The position numbers and the translations under genes are program-made. DNA of 7,996 nt from Clostridiales bacterium (GTDB lineage Bacteria; Bacillota; Clostridia; Lachnospirales; CAG-274), in assembly GCA_018371275.1 (NCBI GenBank), contig JAHALF010000026.1, positions 1 through 7,996 on the forward strand. The letters are read 5' to 3'. Every line of letters begins with the position of its first letter. The first letter of the stretch is position 1. The notes below the pieces were generated by a model that was not told where the DNA came from, ran no database searches, and worked only from the letters and a program-made list of their open reading frames with translations. Positions 6,315 through 7,996 of this stretch are shown here, piece after piece.

Positions 6315-6737
6315 ATGTCAGATAAGTACAAAGATACAAAAAAGTATTTAAACAGAGCATATAAGTGTACAAGGAAAAAAGAAATGTTAGAAAGGGAATA
6401 TAAACAAAAGCAGAGAGAAGTTGGTAATATAAGTGTTTGTTATGATGAAATAAAAACTAATAATATTAATTCCAAAGTGGAAGATAAGGCGTTAGAATTA
6501 ATTAGATTAAAAAATTATGTAGATTTACATAATATTGAAATAGATAGGCTTAGAAAAGAGATAGAGAGTGTTATAGACAAGGTTGATGATGATACTCTAA
6601 AGACTTTATTAAGGCTTAGGTATTTAGAGTTTAAGAAGTGGAAAGATGTATCTTATATTTTAGGCTATAGTGATAAATATATATTTAAACCATACAATAA
6701 AGCCTTAACAGAAGTTGACAAATATATAAATGCATAA
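6315..6737 (+). CDS. Sigma-70 region-4-like phage regulator (DUF1492/ArpU-like)
   Basis: The 140-aa protein has its ATG 4 nt after GGAGG (6306-6310). A coiled, charged N-terminal two-thirds (REYKQKQREVG, then LELIRLKNYVDLHNIEIDRLRKEIESV) leads to a C-terminal HTH, residues about 94-138. There, LLRLRYLEFKKWKDVSYILGYS followed by a recognition helix copies the sigma-70 region 4 / DUF1492 pattern ('L..RY..gk.W..ia..lgyS'). Such proteins sit at the end of early operons in Firmicute phages and activate late genes. The gene is followed by the toxin-antitoxin region, and a consensus plus-strand promoter for the antitoxin RNA overlaps its last codons and stop. It may act at the direct-repeat promoter 7016-7050; this is inference. 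Confidence 0.72.
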   Translation: MSDKYKDTKKYLNRAYKCTRKKEMLEREYKQKQREVGNISVCYDEIKTNNINSKVEDKALELIRLKNYVDLHNIEIDRLRKEIESVIDKVDDDTLKTLLRLRYLEFKKWKDVSYILGYSDKYIFKPYNKALTEVDKYINA

Positions 6738-6743
6738 TATAAT
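6715..6743 (+). promoter_or_regulatory. Consensus sigma-A promoter for the antitoxin RNA
   Basis: TTGACA (6715-6720), a 17-nt spacer and TATAAT (6738-6743) are a perfect match to consensus. It overlaps the last codons and stop of the sigma-like gene and predicts transcription starting near A6750. It points straight into a 25-nt antisense element and a terminator, with no open frame in between. Confidence 0.85.
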
Positions 6744-6753
6744 AATTATATAA

Positions 6754-6778
6754 GATATGGTTATTTCTAAAATAACAC
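6754..6778 (+). repeat. Direct repeat copy A (in the antitoxin RNA)
   Basis: GATATG-G-TTATTTC-T-AAAA-TAACAC pairs with copy B (6910-6935) with two transitions and one missing A. In an RNA duplex with the toxin mRNA, both substitutions become G-U or U-G wobble pairs, so about 25 pairs form with one bulge. This corresponds to the DR elements of the par family. Confidence 0.8.
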
Positions 6779-6779
6779 A

Positions 6780-6812
6780 AAAAGCATAGGAGGGGAATTC
6801 CTATGCTTTTCT
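6780..6812. terminator. Shared bidirectional terminator of the toxin and antitoxin RNAs
   Basis: AAAAGCATAGGA (6780-6791) and TCCTATGCTTTT (6799-6810) form a perfect 12-bp stem with the 7-nt loop GGGGAAT. The plus strand has TTTT then CTTA after the stem. The minus strand has GCTTTTTGTG, so it can end both convergent transcripts. The G/C-rich loops of the two RNAs are mutually complementary. Confidence 0.88.
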
Positions 6813-6824
6813 TAATGTAATAGG

Positions 6825-6926
6825 CTATTTGTTGTCACTATTATTCCTGTTATCTAGCCATTTACATATGTAGTATGTAATTACATTTGCAACAACAGAA
6901 ATAAGTATAGATATGATTATTTCCAA
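6825..6926 (-). CDS. Fst-like type I toxin, 33-aa membrane peptide
   Basis: On the minus strand AGGAGGTG (6940-6933) is followed, 8 nt after AGGAGG, by TTG at 6926-6924 and 33 codons to a TAG (6827-6825). The peptide begins MEIIISILISVVANVI, a single hydrophobic membrane-spanning segment (about residues 2-20), and ends in a polar tail, CKWLDNRNNSDNK. A 33-residue length, one membrane helix, then WL/LD and a charged tail are the hallmarks of the Fst/par toxin family, which damage the membrane of cells that lose the antitoxin. It has its own promoter (7003-6975) and shares a terminator with an antisense RNA. SD occlusion in the leader should keep it silent. A holin-like or orphan small membrane protein is the alternative, but the RNA architecture strongly favours a toxin. 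Confidence 0.78.
   Translation of the reverse strand: MEIIISILISVVANVITYYICKWLDNRNNSDNK
6830..6839 (-). repeat. 3' partner of a 10-nt 5'-3' complementarity in the toxin mRNA
   Basis: TGTTGTCACT here is the exact reverse complement of AGTGACAACA at 6960-6969. In the toxin transcript this joins the extreme 5' end (predicted +1 near 6968) to the last codons of the reading frame. Nine of the ten pairs lie within the transcript if +1 is 6968. Confidence 0.6.
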
Positions 6927-6935
6927 AAATAACAC
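6910..6935 (+). repeat. Direct repeat copy B (toxin start region, antisense sense)
   Basis: This is the partner of 6754-6778. On the minus strand it spans the end of the toxin SD (GTG of AGGAGGTG), the spacer, the TTG start codon and about five codons. Pairing with the short RNA would cover the whole initiation site. The minus-strand sequence can also fold as GTTATTT-TTGG-AAATAAT, placing the start codon in a loop. Confidence 0.8.
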
Positions 6936-6963
6936 CTCCTAACTGTTGCCATATTAGGAAGTG
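6933..6963 (-). promoter_or_regulatory. SD-sequestering leader hairpin of the toxin mRNA
   Basis: On the minus strand CACTTCCT (6963-6956) can pair with the SD AGGAGGTG (6940-6933): eight pairs including one G-U, with a 15-nt loop. The anti-SD is near the predicted 5' end of the mRNA. A competing inverted repeat, CTAACTGTTG (6939-6948) with CAACAGTTAG (6965-6974), covers the same zone. Such occlusion is typical of type I toxin leaders, Fst included. Confidence 0.7.
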
Positions 6964-6974
6964 ACAACAGTTAG

Positions 6975-7003
6975 ATTATATCAAAATAAAAATTAAATTT
7001 CAA
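6975..7003 (-). promoter_or_regulatory. Sigma-A promoter of the toxin gene
   Basis: On the minus strand TTGAAA (7003-6998), a 17-nt spacer and TATAAT (6980-6975) match consensus at 11 of 12 positions. The predicted start is G at 6968, giving a toxin mRNA of about 190 nt to the shared terminator. Confidence 0.82.
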
Positions 7004-7015
7004 TATTTTTAAAAG

Positions 7016-7050
7016 ATGATACCCTATGATACCTTTTAATGTGATATTAT
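7016..7050 (+). promoter_or_regulatory. Extended -10 promoter with tandem ATGATACC repeats
   Basis: TGATATTAT (7042-7050) is an extended -10 (TGn plus TATTAT) with no -35 hexamer. In its place, ATGATACC occurs twice (7016-7023 and 7026-7033) with a 10-bp period. If transcription starts near 7057, the repeats lie at about -41 to -24, where an activator or a sigma-like factor would bind. The sigma-region-4-like proteins on either side are candidates. This is the only promoter-like signal I see ahead of the 7175 gene. Confidence 0.4.
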
Positions 7051-7110
7051 GTTATTGTACAAAAGTGGGTTATTTAAAAATTATTAAAATTGTATTTTAT
7101 CTTTAATTTT

Positions 7111-7138
7111 AAAAGCTAGATTTATTCTAGCTTTTTTT
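7111..7138 (+). terminator. Intrinsic terminator in the leader of the 7175 gene
   Basis: AAAAGCTAGA (7111-7120), the loop TTTAT and TCTAGCTTTT (7126-7135) form a 10-bp stem with a run of seven Ts. It would stop transcripts from the left, including one starting near 7057 (about 80 nt), before the sigma-like gene at 7175. A leader terminator ahead of late genes recalls the pR'-tR' layout. Confidence 0.85.
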
Positions 7139-7174
7139 ATGTAAAAAAATTATAAATATAGGGGAGTAATTCAT

Positions 7175-7561
7175 ATGAGAAATGATTTGAAAGAAACAAA
7201 AAAGATGTTAAAAGAATATTATAATACTAAGAAAAAAGTATTTTATCTAAATGAAAGAATATTAAATTATAAGCATTTGAGAGAAGATGATAAATCTTGT
7301 GAAGAAGTTTTGAGTGCTGAAAAAGAAATGTTAGAAGAATACAAAAAGAAAATTAAAGAATACGTTTTTATAGAGAGTATATTAGAAATAGAATTTCCAG
7401 AGAAAAGAAAGATCCTTGATTCTAGATACTTGTATGGTAAGACTTGGCAATACGTTGCTTTGAATAATTATGTATCTTTAAGGCACTGCTTTAATGTGGT
7501 GAATGAGGTTCTAGAAAAGATACAGGAGAGTTATCGAGAATTATATGGAGAAAGTATATGA
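7175..7561 (+). CDS. Second sigma-region-4-like phage regulator
   Basis: The 128-aa protein has its ATG 8 nt after GGGGAG (7161-7166). A lysine/glutamate-rich coiled N-terminal half (LKETKKMLKEYYNTKKKVF, then VLSAEKEMLEEYKKKIKEY) leads to a C-terminal HTH: FPEKRKILDSRYLYGKTWQYVAL followed by a recognition helix and VNEVLEKIQ. This is the same 'RY..gkTW..va' plan as the 6315-6737 protein, so the two are likely distant paralogues or functional relatives (ArpU/DUF1492-like late regulators). The recognition-helix region here has SLRHCF in place of GYSDKYIF. It lies behind a terminator and overlaps the HNH gene by ATGA, so it probably heads the late/packaging operon. The exact family is uncertain; the sigma-like fold is a pattern call. 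Confidence 0.65.
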   Translation: MRNDLKETKKMLKEYYNTKKKVFYLNERILNYKHLREDDKSCEEVLSAEKEMLEEYKKKIKEYVFIESILEIEFPEKRKILDSRYLYGKTWQYVALNNYVSLRHCFNVVNEVLEKIQESYRELYGESI

Positions 7562-7971
7562 TATACAAACGTTGTACTAGATGTGGGACTAGATTAGAAT
7601 ATAACACAATATGTAGTTGTAAGGCTAAGTATAAAACTAATAGTGATAGCTATAAAGATGATAAAGAAAAGAGATTTTATAAATCAAAGGTTTGGCAAGA
7701 TACAACAAATATTATTAAAAATAAGTTTAATTATTTAGATATATATAGCTATTATGTTTTAGGACGGGTTGAAAAAGGAGAAGTTGTGCATCACATAGTA
7801 GCTTTAGATGAAGACTTTAGCAAAAGGTTGTCTTTATCTAATTTAATATATTTGACAGAGAAAAATCATAGGAATATACACAATTTAATGAAAAAAGGTC
7901 CTAAAGAAAAAGAAGATGTACAACAATTATTGTTTCACCTTATTAAAAGGTTTAATATAGATTTTAAGTAG
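7558..7971 (+). CDS. HNH endonuclease, packaging-associated
   Basis: The 137-aa protein starts at an ATG overlapping the previous stop as ATGA (7558-7561), showing translational coupling. The N-terminal CTRCG then CSC (C6, C9, C19, C21) is a likely zinc site. YKSKVWQDTTNIIKNKF leads into the HNH core: VVHHIVAL (H78, H79), LSNLIYL (N95), then KNHRNIH (N103, H104, H108). The family binds a metal ion in a beta-beta-alpha fold and nicks or cuts DNA. Phage HNH genes immediately upstream of terminase genes often assist terminase cleavage during packaging, and the strong SD right after this stop fits a terminase gene following. Alternatively it could be a free-standing homing enzyme, but the tight coupling argues for a resident phage function. 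Confidence 0.85.
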   Translation: MIYKRCTRCGTRLEYNTICSCKAKYKTNSDSYKDDKEKRFYKSKVWQDTTNIIKNKFNYLDIYSYYVLGRVEKGEVVHHIVALDEDFSKRLSLSNLIYLTEKNHRNIHNLMKKGPKEKEDVQQLLFHLIKRFNIDFK

Positions 7972-7996
7972 GGGAGGGGGTGTTAATAAAATATCG
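7972..7996 (+). CDS. Start of the next late gene (possible terminase small subunit), edge fragment
   Basis: A very purine-rich SD-like stretch (GGGAGGGGGTG, 7972-7982) follows the HNH stop directly. A frame from GTG 7980 (V/M-L-I-K-Y) runs off the window. Only five codons are visible, so the identity rests on usual phage order (HNH, then terminase small subunit), and the start is not settled. Confidence 0.3.

Larger units (their letters stand above)
6750..6812 (+). ncRNA. Candidate type I antitoxin RNA (RNA II-like, about 62 nt)
   Basis: The predicted transcript starts 7 nt after the consensus -10 and ends at the hairpin terminator 6780-6810, about 62 nt, close to the length I recall for RNA II of the pAD1 par locus. 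Its 5' part (6754-6778) is a near copy of 6910-6935, the antisense of the toxin start region, and can itself fold as GTTATTT-CTA-AAATAAC (6760-6776). Its 3' part is the terminator stem with loop GGGGAAT. That loop is complementary to the ATTCCCC loop at the toxin mRNA 3' end, allowing kissing followed by pairing at the start region. It would repress toxin translation. There is no coding potential. Existence is inferred from sequence signals. Confidence 0.75.

Noticed and set aside
7558..7971. HNH gene as part of an intron or mobile homing element
   Set aside because: It is ATGA-coupled to the preceding gene with no interrupted host gene or intron-like structure visible.

Overview
The window is very AT-rich (roughly 27% G+C by eye). 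It has Gram-positive style Shine-Dalgarno (SD) sequences (AGGAGG, GGAGGTGAT), sigma-A type promoters and compact head-to-tail genes. This fits a prophage or temperate siphovirus of a low-GC Firmicute, most likely a clostridial host. The host call is an inference from composition and gene families; nothing in the window names a species.

Layout, left to right. The window opens in the 3' end of a Cro/CI-type helix-turn-helix (HTH) gene (3-113), followed by a small unknown gene (120-344) and a hairpin. A rightward early operon follows: a Gp157-family protein (435-953), a Sak4-like RecA-fold ATPase (966-1640), and a DUF669 protein with an SSB-like acidic tail (1653-2231). After an intra-operon terminator comes a D5/P4-type replicative helicase (2289-4010). 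A 212-nt gap (4011-4222) carries nine TGTTCYA-type repeats flanking an almost pure A/T stretch, a good candidate replication origin. Then come a PD-(D/E)XK Holliday-junction resolvase-like nuclease (4223-4633), an SF2 helicase (4630-6009), a small unknown gene (6002-6304) and a sigma-region-4-like regulator (6315-6737). The right edge has a second regulator of that kind (7175-7561) and an HNH endonuclease (7558-7971) with a strong SD behind it, where terminase genes would be expected.

The most interesting part is the 437-nt gap 6738-7174, which has the complete architecture of an Fst/par-type type I toxin-antitoxin locus. A 33-codon membrane peptide is encoded on the minus strand (6926-6825), behind a TTGAAA-17-TATAAT promoter. 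A convergent consensus promoter (TTGACA-17-TATAAT) on the plus strand would make an RNA of about 62 nt. Both transcripts end at a shared bidirectional terminator. A 25/26-nt direct repeat gives the short RNA antisense complementarity to the toxin start region, and both mismatches between the copies are of the G-U-tolerated kind. The toxin leader also contains an 8-nt anti-SD and a 10-nt match to the toxin 3' end.

Working together, the left module supplies recombination (Sak4 plus an SSB-like partner) and replication (helicase acting at the iteron region, with resolvase and SF2 helicase). The sigma-like proteins probably control late transcription, possibly through an extended -10 promoter with ATGATACC repeats and a leader terminator at 7016-7138. 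HNH and terminase serve packaging. Two replication genes appear to start at non-standard codons (ATT; ATA or ATT), each behind an excellent SD.
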